Positions 27,329 to 36,139 of a stretch of DNA of 64,000 nucleotides are shown here, one piece after another. Position 1 is the first letter of the stretch, and the number at the start of each line of letters is the position of its first letter. The stretch lies in assembly GCA_002238445.1 (NCBI GenBank), contig MPML01000003.1, positions 62,001 to 126,000 on the forward strand, written 5' to 3'. This stretch comes from Caldilineaceae bacterium bin5 (GTDB lineage: Bacteria > Chloroflexota > Anaerolineae > Caldilineales > Caldilineaceae). A model generated the notes under the pieces. It had not been told where the DNA came from and ran no database searches. It worked only from the letters and a program-made list of their open reading frames with translations. Both the position numbers and the translations under genes were made by a program.

Positions 27329-28087
27329 GTGATCCTGCCCTCGCTTTCCACCGAACAGATGCGGGAAGTCGACCGACTGATGGTCGAGCAATACGGCATC
27401 CAACTGCTCCAGATGATGGAAAATGCCGGGCGCAACCTGGCCCTGCTGGCCAAACGTATCCTCTCTTTCGACGACGAGGAGGAGCCATTGCAAGATCGGC
27501 CCATCGTCGTGCTGGCCGGACGCGGCAACAACGGCGGCGGCGGGCTGGCAGCCGCACGTCATCTCCTCAACTGGGGCGCGTGGGTGCAGATCGTGCTGGC
27601 CCATTCGCCAAGTGGCCTGCCGTCTGGCGCTATGAAAGATCAACTGTCGATTCTGCAGAAGATGGATGCCCCTCTCGCCTGGGCAGATGAGGGCTGGGAA
27701 CTCCCCCCAGCTGACCTGGTAATCGACGCGCTCATCGGCTACGGACTATCGGGATCCCTTCGCGGCCGCACTACCGACCTGATCCAGCTGGCAAACAGCA
27801 GCGTCGCGCCAATCCTGAGCCTGGACGCGCCCAGCGGCCTCGATACTAACAGCGGCCAACCTTCCGACCACTGTATTGCCGCAACCGCCACCATGACACT
27901 GGCCCTTCCTAAGCGGGGCCTGTTGCAGCCGCCGGCTCGGGCGGCCTGCGGACAACTCTTCCTCGCCGACATTGGCGTGCCGCCGGTTCTCTACGAATCA
28001 CTGAACCTGGATGTGCCGCCCCTCTTTGCCACAGATACAGTCTTGCCGTTCCGGGTTGAGAATGGCAGCGCTTTCGTCGAGGAGTAG
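27329..28087 (+). CDS. nnrE: NAD(P)H-hydrate epimerase
   Basis: Epimerises damaged R-NAD(P)HX to the S form for repair. This 252-residue protein is only the YjeF N-terminal domain; the fused dehydratase found in many bacteria is missing. Key motifs are [13 protein letters not shown] at the start, [17 protein letters not shown] (nucleotide site), [14 protein letters not shown] and [15 protein letters not shown] 27329 lies two bases after the preceding stop with GGAG eight bases upstream; the longer frame from 27152 overlaps the membrane gene and is rejected. Confidence 0.88.
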   Translation: MILPSLSTEQMREVDRLMVEQYGIQLLQMMENAGRNLALLAKRILSFDDEEEPLQDRPIVVLAGRGNNGGGGLAAARHLLNWGAWVQIVLAHSPSGLPSGAMKDQLSILQKMDAPLAWADEGWELPPADLVIDALIGYGLSGSLRGRTTDLIQLANSSVAPILSLDAPSGLDTNSGQPSDHCIAATATMTLALPKRGLLQPPARAACGQLFLADIGVPPVLYESLNLDVPPLFATDTVLPFRVENGSAFVEE

Positions 28088-28093
28088 ACAGGC

Positions 28094-28675
28094 GTGTTTG
28101 AACTCTCGACCCTACTCTTTTTGGCCGCCTACCTTCTCATGTTCTTGGGGATCGTCGGCGCGCTGGTACCGGTACTGCCTGGCCCGCTTCTGATCTGGCT
28201 GGGTGTATTTGTCTGGGCCTGGGCCGATAACTTCCTCCGCATTGGTTGGCCGACGCTACTGATTCTGGCGGTTCTGACCATCGTCTCCTGGGCTGCAGAT
28301 TTGGGACTGAGTTTCCTGAGTAGCCGCCGGTCAGGCGCAGCCTGGCGTTCGGTTGCCCTGTCGATCGTAGGAGGTTTGGTCGGTGCCATCCTGCTCTCAA
28401 GCGTCCCTGTCATCGGCACCTTTATCGGTGCAGTCGTTGGCTCAATTTCGGCGCTGTGGCTGATGGAATACCGCCGCGCACAGACTTCTTCCCAACAGTC
28501 TGTCGCTCAGACCACTGGCGTCACAGGTCAATCCGAGTCAAATGCACAAAGGAACAAAGCTGCCGCCACGAGGGCTGTCAAAGGATACGTAGGCGGCTTT
28601 CTGATGGCTATGGCCGTCGAGTTTGTCATTAGCATTATGATGCTGTCGATCTTCGCGTGGCAGGCCTTCTTGTAG
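28094..28675 (+). CDS. DUF456 family membrane protein
   Basis: A 193-residue protein with the DUF456 pattern: a first helix followed by GIVGALVPVLPGPLLIWLG, two central helices, a glycine-rich segment GLVGAILLSSVPVIGTFIGAVVG split across a hairpin, then a polar linker of about 35 residues and a final hydrophobic helix. The family is small, integral to the membrane and of unknown function. GTG start six bases after nnrE stop implies co-transcription with nnrE and the thiamine pyrophosphokinase gene. Confidence 0.82.
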   Translation: MFELSTLLFLAAYLLMFLGIVGALVPVLPGPLLIWLGVFVWAWADNFLRIGWPTLLILAVLTIVSWAADLGLSFLSSRRSGAAWRSVALSIVGGLVGAILLSSVPVIGTFIGAVVGSISALWLMEYRRAQTSSQQSVAQTTGVTGQSESNAQRNKAAATRAVKGYVGGFLMAMAVEFVISIMMLSIFAWQAFL

Positions 28676-28687
28676 AGAGGTGGATAC

Positions 28688-29326
28688 GTGCGGGCTGTCG
28701 TTTTCGTCAATGGAGATATCGCCAACTACGCCGCCTTGGCGCGCTGGCTGCGTGAAGATGACTATCTCATCGCAGCCGATGGAGGTGCGCGCCATATGGA
28801 AATCCTTGGGCTGTCTCCCGCAGTGATTGTCGGCGACCTCGACAGCATCGACTCTGCCCTTCTTCTACGTATGCAGGAAGAGGGAGCCGACGTTGAACAA
28901 CATCCCGCCGCCAAGGACGCCACCGATCTGGAACTTGCGATCGCCCGTGCCGTACGTGACGGCGCCACCGAAATCCTCCTGCTAGGCGCGGTCGGCGGCC
29001 GCCTCGACCAGACCATTGCTAACCTCTTGATTCTGGCTCAGAAAAACTGGGCAGTTCCTCTCACCATCGCCGAGGGCGACCAGTTGGCGCGCGTCTTGCG
29101 GGGACGGCAGTCAGTATCTCTTTCAGGACCGACCGGTGGTTACGTCAGCGCGGTTGCGCTCAGCGAAGAAGTAACTGGGGTTACCTATCGGGGCTTGGAA
29201 TACCCGCTGGAAAACGCTACTCTGCGCCTTGGCAGCACCCGCGGCGTCAGCAACACCATGGTGTCATCTCCTGCGCAGGTATCGATCGAATCCGGCATCC
29301 TGCTTGTTATCCAGCAGAATTCCTAG
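28688..29326 (+). CDS. thiN: Thiamine pyrophosphokinase
   Basis: Transfers pyrophosphate from ATP to thiamine to make the active cofactor. The 212 residues show AADGGARH, GDLDSID, KDATDLELAI and GAVGGRLDQTIAN, all diagnostic of the family, and a C-terminal beta domain that would bind thiamine. The start is GTG 28688, 12 bases after the DUF456 gene. It ends the four-gene run 26250-29326. Confidence 0.9.
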   Translation: MRAVVFVNGDIANYAALARWLREDDYLIAADGGARHMEILGLSPAVIVGDLDSIDSALLLRMQEEGADVEQHPAAKDATDLELAIARAVRDGATEILLLGAVGGRLDQTIANLLILAQKNWAVPLTIAEGDQLARVLRGRQSVSLSGPTGGYVSAVALSEEVTGVTYRGLEYPLENATLRLGSTRGVSNTMVSSPAQVSIESGILLVIQQNS

Positions 29327-29423
29327 CCATTAGCCTGCTTCAGGCGCCGCCGAATCTATACCTGTCACTTTCCCCTTCTTCAGGGTGACTGCATAGTCGC
29401 GCCGCGAAAGCCCGCTGTATCGC

Positions 29424-30242
29424 CTATTCTTCCAATGAAGTCTTGCTGTCCTCCGGTTCCCCAGCCAGTTGCAGTTGGCCGGCGCCGTTCGTTGTCTGCG
29501 CCAGCAAAAATGCCAGCCCCAGCGCCGCAACAAGCGCCAGCAATTGGGAAAGCCGCAAGGAACCTAGCAGCCGCGTGTCCGCGGCGAATCCGTCGGCAAA
29601 CAGCCGCAACAGCGCAAGCGCTAAAACTGCTAGGCCCGCCAGTCGACCCGGTCTGTGCCACTTGCCGAGAAACAAAAAACCGCCAACTATCAGCATCATC
29701 CCCGTCGCCCGGTATAGTGCGACAGGGTGACGAAGCGCCCCGCTTTCGACCATCTGCGCATCGGCAGCCCCGCCAAACCAGGACAGCGCCGAATAGAGCG
29801 CGGCTGGCGGCACACCCGCAGTGCCTACTGCCGCGCCGGTCAGAAAACTCGACAGCTCCAGCACCGCGCCCCCTGCCAGCACGCCAAAAACCGCCGCAAC
29901 CCCGACCGGCTTTGGATCGACTTCTCCGCGGATCAGGTACCAATAAGCCGCAACCAACCCGCCAATAACGCCCGGCCACAGCATCAGCCCGCCCGGTCGG
30001 ATACTTACCAGCAGCAGCGGCTCCGCGCGATAGACACTCCAGAACTGGACTGCATGGGCCAGCCGGGCTACAATGACAGCCGCGGCCAGCGCAATCGTTC
30101 CCATATTCCAGAGCATATCCGGGTCCAATTTCAAACGCTTGCCTGCCTGTACCATCACCGACAAGCCAAACCAGGCCGCGACGATGGCCAGAATCTGGGC
30201 CGTCGGTAGCGACAGCGGCCCTAAGGGTAGCGATGGATACAC
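29424..30242 (-). CDS. Lgt-like membrane protein lacking catalytic residues
   Basis: A 272-residue, roughly seven-helix protein that aligns along its length with prolipoprotein diacylglyceryl transferase (Lgt). Retained are the GARL-like IVARLAHAV, a GG-x5-G-x-IGG loop, RHPVALY and LLRLF near the end. Residues required in Lgt are gone: the HGG loop reads WPG (E. coli His103 position), and the GRxGNF motif reads AVLELSSF, losing Arg143 and Asn146. It is therefore unlikely to transfer diacylglycerol. The GTG start at 30242 follows AGAGG by six bases. It is divergent from lepA. Role unknown. Confidence 0.75.
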   Translation of the reverse strand: MYPSLPLGPLSLPTAQILAIVAAWFGLSVMVQAGKRLKLDPDMLWNMGTIALAAAVIVARLAHAVQFWSVYRAEPLLLVSIRPGGLMLWPGVIGGLVAAYWYLIRGEVDPKPVGVAAVFGVLAGGAVLELSSFLTGAAVGTAGVPPAALYSALSWFGGAADAQMVESGALRHPVALYRATGMMLIVGGFLFLGKWHRPGRLAGLAVLALALLRLFADGFAADTRLLGSLRLSQLLALVAALGLAFLLAQTTNGAGQLQLAGEPEDSKTSLEE

Positions 30243-30285
30243 GGTTTCCTCTCTAACTGAACCGGCGAAATGACGACAGAATGTA

Positions 30286-30317
30286 ACTGCAGGTGCCGGC
30301 CGCTGCAGTAGTATACT
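30286..30317 (+). promoter_or_regulatory. Dyad and -10 box ahead of lepA
   Basis: ACTGCAG (30286-30292) and CTGCAGT (30303-30309) make a 7-bp perfect dyad separated by 10 bases; TATACT (30312-30317) follows directly as a possible -10 for lepA. The arrangement is suggestive of an operator, without proof. Confidence 0.3.
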
Positions 30318-30367
30318 ATTTCCGCGAACACTACAAACAATTCCCGGCATCCGATGCCGCTAATACT

Positions 30368-32182
30368 ATGAATCTGGACCACATCCGTAACTTCTGCATT
30401 ATTGCGCACATCGATCACGGCAAAAGCACGCTGGCCGATCGCCTGATTCAACATACCGGGACCGTCACCGATCGAGAAATGAAGGAGCAGTTGCTCGACT
30501 CGATGGACCTGGAACGGGAAAAGGGCGTCACTATCAAGGCCAGCGCAGTACGCATGATCTATCGCCGCCAACAAAATGGCGAGCCGCCCCAAGACTTTGA
30601 AATGAACCTGATCGATACCCCCGGTCACGTTGACTTCACTTACGAGGTCAAGCGCGCTTTGCAGGCATGTGAAGGCGCCATCCTGGTTGTTGACGCCTCC
30701 CAGGGCATTCAAGCCCAAACCGTTGCCCACCTCCTCGCCGCCATGGAACTCGACCTGACCATCGTTCCCGTTCTTAACAAGATAGATCTGCAGTCGGCCG
30801 TGCCCGATGAGGTAGCCCAGGACATTGAAGATCTCTTGGCAATTCCCGCCGAAGACGTGCTGCGCATCAGCGCCAAAGACAGTCTCAACATCGAAGAGGT
30901 GCTCGAAGAGATCGTCAAGCAGGTGCCGTCGCCGCAAGGCGACGCCGGCGAAAAACTGCAAGCATTAATTTTCGACTGCCACTATGACCCTTACAAAGGT
31001 GTCGTGGCCTACGTGCGTGTCGTTAACGGCGCCATTACCGCCCCGGCTAGCCTGCTGGCCATTTCAGGCAACAAGCGCATCGACCCCATCGAGATTGGTG
31101 TCCTTACTCCCGCGCCTGTCAAGGCCTCAAAACTGACCGCCGGCGAAGTCGGCTATATCGCCACCGGCCTCAAAAGCGTGCAGGACTTGGATGTAGGCGA
31201 CACCATTACGCTCGCCTCCGACCCGGCCTCGCAACCGCTGCCCGGCTACGAGCCGATGCTGCCGATGGTATTCGCCGGTCTCTTTCCCACCGACTCCGAT
31301 GACTACCACGACCTCCGTGACGCCCTCGAAAAACTGCATCTCAACGACGGCGCCCTCACTTACGAACCGGAGACCAGCCAGGCACTTGGCTTCGGATTCC
31401 GCCTCGGCTTTCTCGGCCTTTTCCACATGGAAATCGTGCAGGAACGGTTGGAGCGGGAGTACGATCTGGATATCATCTTCACCGCGCCCTCTGTAGCCTA
31501 CCGCGTGGTCACAACCGGCGGCACCGAGTTTCTGCTCGAAAGCCCTGCCGACCTGCCCGATGCCAGCGAAATTGATCGGATAGAAGAGCCCTGGTGCGGC
31601 CTGCAGATCTATACACCCTCCACCTACATTGGTCCGATCCTGGAAATGGTGACAAAGCGGCGCGGCCAGGTCAAAAATCAGCTTTGGTTGGATACGAAGA
31701 GAGTAGAGCTGACCTTCCAGATCCCACTGTCCGAAATCATTGTCGACTTCTACAACGAGCTGAAAGCCCGCACGCGCGGCTACGCCTCCATGGATTACAG
31801 CCTGGACGGCTACCAGGCCTCCGACATGGTCAAACTCGATGTATTGGTCAACGGCCAGTCAGTTGACGCCCTCAGCATCATCACCCATCGCGACAACGCC
31901 TTCTTCAAAGGGCAGCGCATGGTAAGTAAGATGAAAGACATCATCCCTCGCCAGCAATTTGTGGTGCCTATTCAGGCCGCAATTGGCAATAAAGTGATCA
32001 GCCGCGCCAACGTCAAAGCCGTCCGCAAAGACGTACTCTCCAAATGCTACGGCGGCGACGTGACCCGCAAACGCAAACTGCTCGAAAACCAGAAAGCGGG
32101 CAAGAAGCGCATGAAAATGATTGGCGCCGTCGAGATCCCGCAGGAGGCCTTTATGACCGTACTGAGTCTGGAGGATGAGTAA
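30368..32182 (+). CDS. lepA: Elongation factor 4 (LepA)
   Basis: Ribosome-associated GTPase that acts on stalled or mis-translocated ribosomes and in initiation. The 604-residue length is canonical. It starts MNLDHIRNFCIIAHIDHGKST, with P-loop AHIDHGKST, switch II DTPGHVDF and NKIDL visible, and the C-terminal LepA domain with KRRGQVKNQ and RANVKAVRKDV. The frame extends to 30293 but the family start is ATG 30368. The stop overlaps rsmA by eight bases. Confidence 0.97.
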   Translation: MNLDHIRNFCIIAHIDHGKSTLADRLIQHTGTVTDREMKEQLLDSMDLEREKGVTIKASAVRMIYRRQQNGEPPQDFEMNLIDTPGHVDFTYEVKRALQACEGAILVVDASQGIQAQTVAHLLAAMELDLTIVPVLNKIDLQSAVPDEVAQDIEDLLAIPAEDVLRISAKDSLNIEEVLEEIVKQVPSPQGDAGEKLQALIFDCHYDPYKGVVAYVRVVNGAITAPASLLAISGNKRIDPIEIGVLTPAPVKASKLTAGEVGYIATGLKSVQDLDVGDTITLASDPASQPLPGYEPMLPMVFAGLFPTDSDDYHDLRDALEKLHLNDGALTYEPETSQALGFGFRLGFLGLFHMEIVQERLEREYDLDIIFTAPSVAYRVVTTGGTEFLLESPADLPDASEIDRIEEPWCGLQIYTPSTYIGPILEMVTKRRGQVKNQLWLDTKRVELTFQIPLSEIIVDFYNELKARTRGYASMDYSLDGYQASDMVKLDVLVNGQSVDALSIITHRDNAFFKGQRMVSKMKDIIPRQQFVVPIQAAIGNKVISRANVKAVRKDVLSKCYGGDVTRKRKLLENQKAGKKRMKMIGAVEIPQEAFMTVLSLEDE

Positions 32183-33050
32183 GAATTTCCCCTCCCCCCT
32201 CGAGCTGATCCGTCGCCACAACCTCAATCTGAAAAAGTCCCTCGGCCAGAACCTTCTCATCGATACGAATCACCTGGCCCGCATCGCCGCTGCCGCCGAA
32301 CTTACAAAAGAAGACACAGTGCTGGAAATCGGCCCCGGCCTCGGCGCTTTGACCCATCAACTGGCTGAACGGGCCGGCCGCGTCGTCGCCGTCGAACTCG
32401 ACCAGAGACTGATTCCAGTCCTTCGTGAGCAGTTCGCCAACCAACCCCACGTTTCCTTTGTTCACGGCGACATCCTGGAACTGAGTCCCGCCGCCCTAAT
32501 TCAGCCGCAACTGCCCCAAGAAACCGGCGCCGCCTCCGACACCACCGAATACAAAGTAGTCGCCAATCTCCCCTACTACATCACCAGCGCGGTTATACGC
32601 CACATCCTGGAGCGCGCCGACAGCCGGCCCACCCTCGCAGTCCTTCTGGTGCAACGCGAGGTGGCCCAGCGCATGGTCGCTCAGCCCGGCGACATGTCTC
32701 TGCTGGCGGTGAGCGTCCAATTCTACGCCCGCCCCCGCGCCCTCCACACTGTACCCGCCGGCGCCTTTCTCCCCGCGCCTAAAGTGGACAGCAGCGTTAT
32801 GCGACTGGATCTGCACCAGCAACCCGCAGTCCCCGATGTGGACCCAACCCAATTCTTTCGAATCGTACGCGCCGGTTTTGGGCAGCGGCGCAAACAGCTG
32901 CGCAACAGCCTCAGCGCTGGTCTGTCATGCAAAAAAGAGGACGCCGACCTCTGGCTCAACGCCGCCGGCGTCGAGCCCAGCCGCCGTCCCCAAACTCTCT
33001 CGATATCGGAATGGGGCGAACTGACAAGGCAAGTGTACGGCGAAAAATGA
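32175..33050 (+). CDS. rsmA: 16S rRNA dimethyladenosine transferase
   Basis: Dimethylates two adjacent adenosines in helix 45 of 16S rRNA (also called KsgA). The 291-residue protein has SLGQNLLIDTN, the SAM-binding VLEIGPGLGALT, the catalytic NLPYYITS and the C-terminal PAGAFLPAPKVDSSVMRL. GGAGG immediately precedes ATG 32175 inside the end of lepA, and its own stop overlaps the next gene by four bases, so the three genes are translationally coupled. Confidence 0.95.
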   Translation: MSKNFPSPLELIRRHNLNLKKSLGQNLLIDTNHLARIAAAAELTKEDTVLEIGPGLGALTHQLAERAGRVVAVELDQRLIPVLREQFANQPHVSFVHGDILELSPAALIQPQLPQETGAASDTTEYKVVANLPYYITSAVIRHILERADSRPTLAVLLVQREVAQRMVAQPGDMSLLAVSVQFYARPRALHTVPAGAFLPAPKVDSSVMRLDLHQQPAVPDVDPTQFFRIVRAGFGQRRKQLRNSLSAGLSCKKEDADLWLNAAGVEPSRRPQTLSISEWGELTRQVYGEK

Positions 33051-34189
33051 AGCAGGAATGTCCAGAACTGCGCGAGCTGGTGAGCTACTTGGCGCAAACT
33101 CTGCAAGCGGAACCAGGGCAAGCAGACAGTGGCCGGCAAGTGGGGAATCTGCCTGCACCACATGCGTCGGCCAACCAATCAGAGCCCCCTGGGCAAGCCA
33201 TATCCTCTGCTGCCACTGGAAATTGGCAATGGCAAGAATGGTCGATTGTGCCTGTTACCGGCGGAATGAACAACCGCCTTTTCCGTGCCACCGCGCCGGC
33301 CGCCGACGTTGCCATAAAATTCACCATGCGCGACAAGCGCGACCGAGCCGGCCGCGAATGGGCCGCCCTGAAATTCCTGGCCGAACACGCACCAGACCTT
33401 GCGCCGCATCCCCTCCTGCTCGATCGTAGCAGCTATGCCCACCAAGTCATCGTGCAATCCTGGCTTGCCGGGGACGCATCAGCCTCAATCCCCGCCAATG
33501 ACCCTTCCTGGCACGCCCTGTGCCAGCATCTCTTGAAAATCCATTCCCTGCCGGCGTCGCCACGGCATCCTGCCATACGTTCAGTGGTCCTGTACGTTAC
33601 ATCGCCGGCCGACGCGCTGCAGGCCATACGCTCCCAGCATAGCCGCCTTCCTCCGGAGGAGTGGGCGCCGGGCGTGAATGACCTGATTGCCAAGGCCCAC
33701 TCAGAGGCGTGGCCGCAATGGCCCCAGCCTCCTCTCCGTTTCTGTCGCGGCGACCCCAACATCCGCAACTTCATTCGCCGCGCCAACGCCTGGGCCTCGG
33801 TCGACTGGGAGTACAGCGGATGGGGCGACCCTGCCTTCGAAATCGCAGATTTCCTCGTCCACGCCGCCCACATCGAATGGCCGCGCCAGCAAACCCGGCG
33901 CCTGGTAGATTTCTACAGCGCGAGCAGCAGCGACCCCACCATCACGCAACGGATCGCCGTCTACGAAACTCTCATGCTGGTCTGGTGGACGCTGCGGCTG
34001 GGACGCATCCTGCCCGAGGCGCGAACCGGTCGCGATAAGCGGCTCGTAACATTTTCGCAGTCCTGGCTGGAAGAGCGCCGCTTGCTTCAAAGGCACTATC
34101 AACAGTTGGCAGAAGCCGCACTATCCAATCGGAGTGCCCTTCCAGAACCTCCGACCCCAACTTGCCGTGCCAGGCCCCGGCTCACCTAA
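33047..34189 (+). CDS. Aminoglycoside phosphotransferase-family kinase
   Basis: A 380-residue protein of the APH/choline kinase fold. After about 75 less conserved residues it has the N-lobe VPVTGGMNNRLFR and VAIKFTMRDKRDRAGREW. The catalytic loop reads FCRGDPNIRNF, where Arg replaces the usual His of HGD while the Asp and downstream Asn remain. VDWEYSGWGDPAFEIADF gives the metal-binding Asp. The substrate is unknown; resistance is not implied. ATGA overlap with rsmA defines the start at 33047. Its end overlaps the converging recombinase gene by four bases. Confidence 0.82.
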   Translation: MKQECPELRELVSYLAQTLQAEPGQADSGRQVGNLPAPHASANQSEPPGQAISSAATGNWQWQEWSIVPVTGGMNNRLFRATAPAADVAIKFTMRDKRDRAGREWAALKFLAEHAPDLAPHPLLLDRSSYAHQVIVQSWLAGDASASIPANDPSWHALCQHLLKIHSLPASPRHPAIRSVVLYVTSPADALQAIRSQHSRLPPEEWAPGVNDLIAKAHSEAWPQWPQPPLRFCRGDPNIRNFIRRANAWASVDWEYSGWGDPAFEIADFLVHAAHIEWPRQQTRRLVDFYSASSSDPTITQRIAVYETLMLVWWTLRLGRILPEARTGRDKRLVTFSQSWLEERRLLQRHYQQLAEAALSNRSALPEPPTPTCRARPRLT

Positions 34190-35130
34190 GTCTGCCCGGC
34201 CAGCCGTTGGATCTTCGAGCTCGTTTCCCGCCACGAGACCTTGCTAAGCCCCATCTTCAGCCGCAGTTCCTCATCCTTCTTCCCCTGCCTGAAGTCCCGC
34301 ACCGCGCTGGTCCAACGCAAAGTCTCAAAACCAACTTGAACATGACGGATGCCTGCACGCTTGCCCGCTTCCTCAAGCACATACTCCAGATTGCGAGGCG
34401 TACACTCAAACAGAAAGTTCTCGGGGCCGTACTGCTCCACGTACTGGTCAAGTGGCCCCAGAATGTAAGAGTTCAGGGGTATCCGCCGGTTTTTGTGTGC
34501 GTAGCGCTCTTCCTCGTAACGAATGAATACCGCCGGCTGTTGCGTATCGGCGCGCTCGATATCATCCAGCAGTATCTTGACCGCTTCGCTCTTCTTTATG
34601 CCAGTCTGCAGGAGTAGGCTCACAAGCACATACGGCCTGGAATCCGGCTTCTGCAGATCCCACAACCAGTCCTGACAGACCCGCAACAGCTTGCTCGCTT
34701 CACCGGCACTCAAGACTACCGGCAGTGGCGTCCTGACCGACTGCTGGACGATTGGTTCAGCGGGGTCCGTGCCGATAGCACCGGCGCCATGCAGCCACGA
34801 GAAAAACACCTTCAACGTAGTGATTCGCCGCGAAAGCGTCTTGGGTTTGCAAGGCCGTCCCCGTTCACTCTGCATCCATTCCAGAAACTCCTCAAGATGC
34901 TGCGTCTGTATCTCCCTCAGAACTGCCGAACTATCCATAAAGGTTCGCAGTATCTTCAAATCATTGGCAAAGGCCTTGATCGTGTTCTCGCTAAAGCCCT
35001 TGCGAACCATCTGTTCTTCGTATTCGTCAATAGCGTCGCCAAGTGCGCTGTTGGCCCGCAATGTAGGCGCAAGGCTTCCGCCGGGATCGACCTCTACCTC
35101 GGCCGCCTCTTGTTTCAGTTCCTCGCTCAT
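34186..35130 (-). CDS. Tyrosine-recombinase-fold protein without nucleophile
   Basis: A 314-residue protein with the two domains of XerC/D-type recombinases: an N-terminal SAM-like core-binding domain (about 30-115) and a catalytic-fold domain (about 135-312). Compared with XerD, the first Arg is Lys (TGIKKSE), the hairpin Lys remains (AHKNRRIPL), HxxR reads ETLR (His lost, Arg kept), the GH motif reads GL, and the segment that should carry Tyr reads SWRETSSKIQRL with no Tyr. Only two of six catalytic residues persist, so strand cleavage is not expected. The frame is open and clean, so this does not look like decay. A DNA-binding role is plausible inference. Repeat copy 3 lies 180 bases upstream of its start. 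Confidence 0.8.
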   Translation of the reverse strand: MSEELKQEAAEVEVDPGGSLAPTLRANSALGDAIDEYEEQMVRKGFSENTIKAFANDLKILRTFMDSSAVLREIQTQHLEEFLEWMQSERGRPCKPKTLSRRITTLKVFFSWLHGAGAIGTDPAEPIVQQSVRTPLPVVLSAGEASKLLRVCQDWLWDLQKPDSRPYVLVSLLLQTGIKKSEAVKILLDDIERADTQQPAVFIRYEEERYAHKNRRIPLNSYILGPLDQYVEQYGPENFLFECTPRNLEYVLEEAGKRAGIRHVQVGFETLRWTSAVRDFRQGKKDEELRLKMGLSKVSWRETSSKIQRLAGQT

Positions 35131-35312
35131 ATCGCATACCTCCCGCTTCTATCCCGCTTCCAATTCCAATTCTCATATTGCCTTGCGTATAGCCATACTC
35201 AAATATATCCTCCCCCACCCGATATGGCAACCAGCGAAGCGTAACGTGTTTCGCCTCAACTTCCCGCGCCGTCTTTGCCGCCCCAAACCGACCACTGACC
35301 ACTGCAGTTCTG
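35131..35312. other. Upstream region of the recombinase-fold gene
   Basis: About 180 bases, AT-richer than neighbours, between the minus-strand gene start and repeat copy 3. No promoter with a good two-box match was found. Confidence 0.35.
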
Positions 35313-35524
35313 GGCGGTCGGGCCTTCGGCCCTCCCTTGTGCAGGGGCTGCGCCCCCGCCACGCCCCCCCACAAAACCATCGCTCACCGACTGTGTGTGC
35401 TTATTCCAGCAGTGCCGCTCCACTAACGTGTCCGCCGCCAACCCAATATGCATTCAGATAGTCAGAATTGCGGCAGGGATAAAAGGCTGGTCAAGACAGG
35501 CGCTGTACATGGCTTAGTAGTTAC
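35313..35524 (+). repeat. 212-bp dispersed repeat, copy 3
   Basis: Same orientation and same length as the copies at 110 and 25936. The hairpin-rich first about 80 bases are nearly identical to copy 2. The distal half shares GTGCCGCTCCA and GGTCAAGACAG with copy 1 and the ending GGCTTAGTAGTTAC with copy 2 (GGCCTAGTAGCTAC). It lies between the recombinase-fold gene and the cytochrome oxidase cluster. Confidence 0.88.
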
Positions 35525-36000
35525 TTCTGGTAGAGAAAGTAAACGCATGACCGAACTGACGGCAACCCGTGTGGGGGTCCTCCGCTGGCAACTCGTGATT
35601 CTGGACCAGGATGCGTCTGCCCGATTCTAAAATCCATCCTCGCTAAAATGCCTCCGCGTCTGCCGCAAATGGAACGCACTAGCCAAAAGGTAGCAGCACC
35701 GAATGCACCCTCAACCTTGCCAAGAGTCGCCCCGTTTTTCTTCTGAACCCTGCTTCAAATTCATCCGAACAATTCTGATCCAGCCTGAGTGCCTACTCCC
35801 ACTCCAGACCTGGGCAATGCTAAAAACAACGAAACCCTTCACGTGGATGGTTAGCCATCCCACTCCCCACAACGCACCCCTGGTATGGCTTGGCAGTACA
35901 GAAAAAACACTTGACCGCACCTCACTGCAGCCCACATCTTTCGAGCCGCATTCCCCATCCACAGGCGGCTAACAAGCTTTGCAATTGCGCCTCTACTTCT
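35525..36000. other. Intergenic stretch before the oxidase promoter
   Basis: Nearly 480 bases with no convincing gene. Short frames on both strands show no family pattern. The segment ends at the coxB promoter. Confidence 0.5.
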
Positions 36001-36029
36001 TTGACATGTTTTGTGCCTTTTTGTACAAT
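36001..36029 (+). promoter_or_regulatory. Cytochrome oxidase operon promoter
   Basis: A perfect -35 TTGACA (36001-36006), 17-base spacer and TACAAT (36024-36029). Transcription would begin near 36036, leaving about 100 bases of leader before coxB. This is the strongest promoter match in the window. Confidence 0.85.
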
Positions 36030-36139
36030 GTCGTTCGGGCGACACACCCACTCCCACTTGGCCTGCCCCGCCTGTACCTTCCGCGTTCGCAGGTCTGTAA
36101 GTGGGAAGATTCAGTCAGAGGACTCTTGAGGAAATCTGT

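Noticed and set aside
34186-36000. Genomic island or integron around the recombinase-fold gene
   Set aside because: No attachment site, cassette array or cargo was seen, and the protein lacks its catalytic Tyr.
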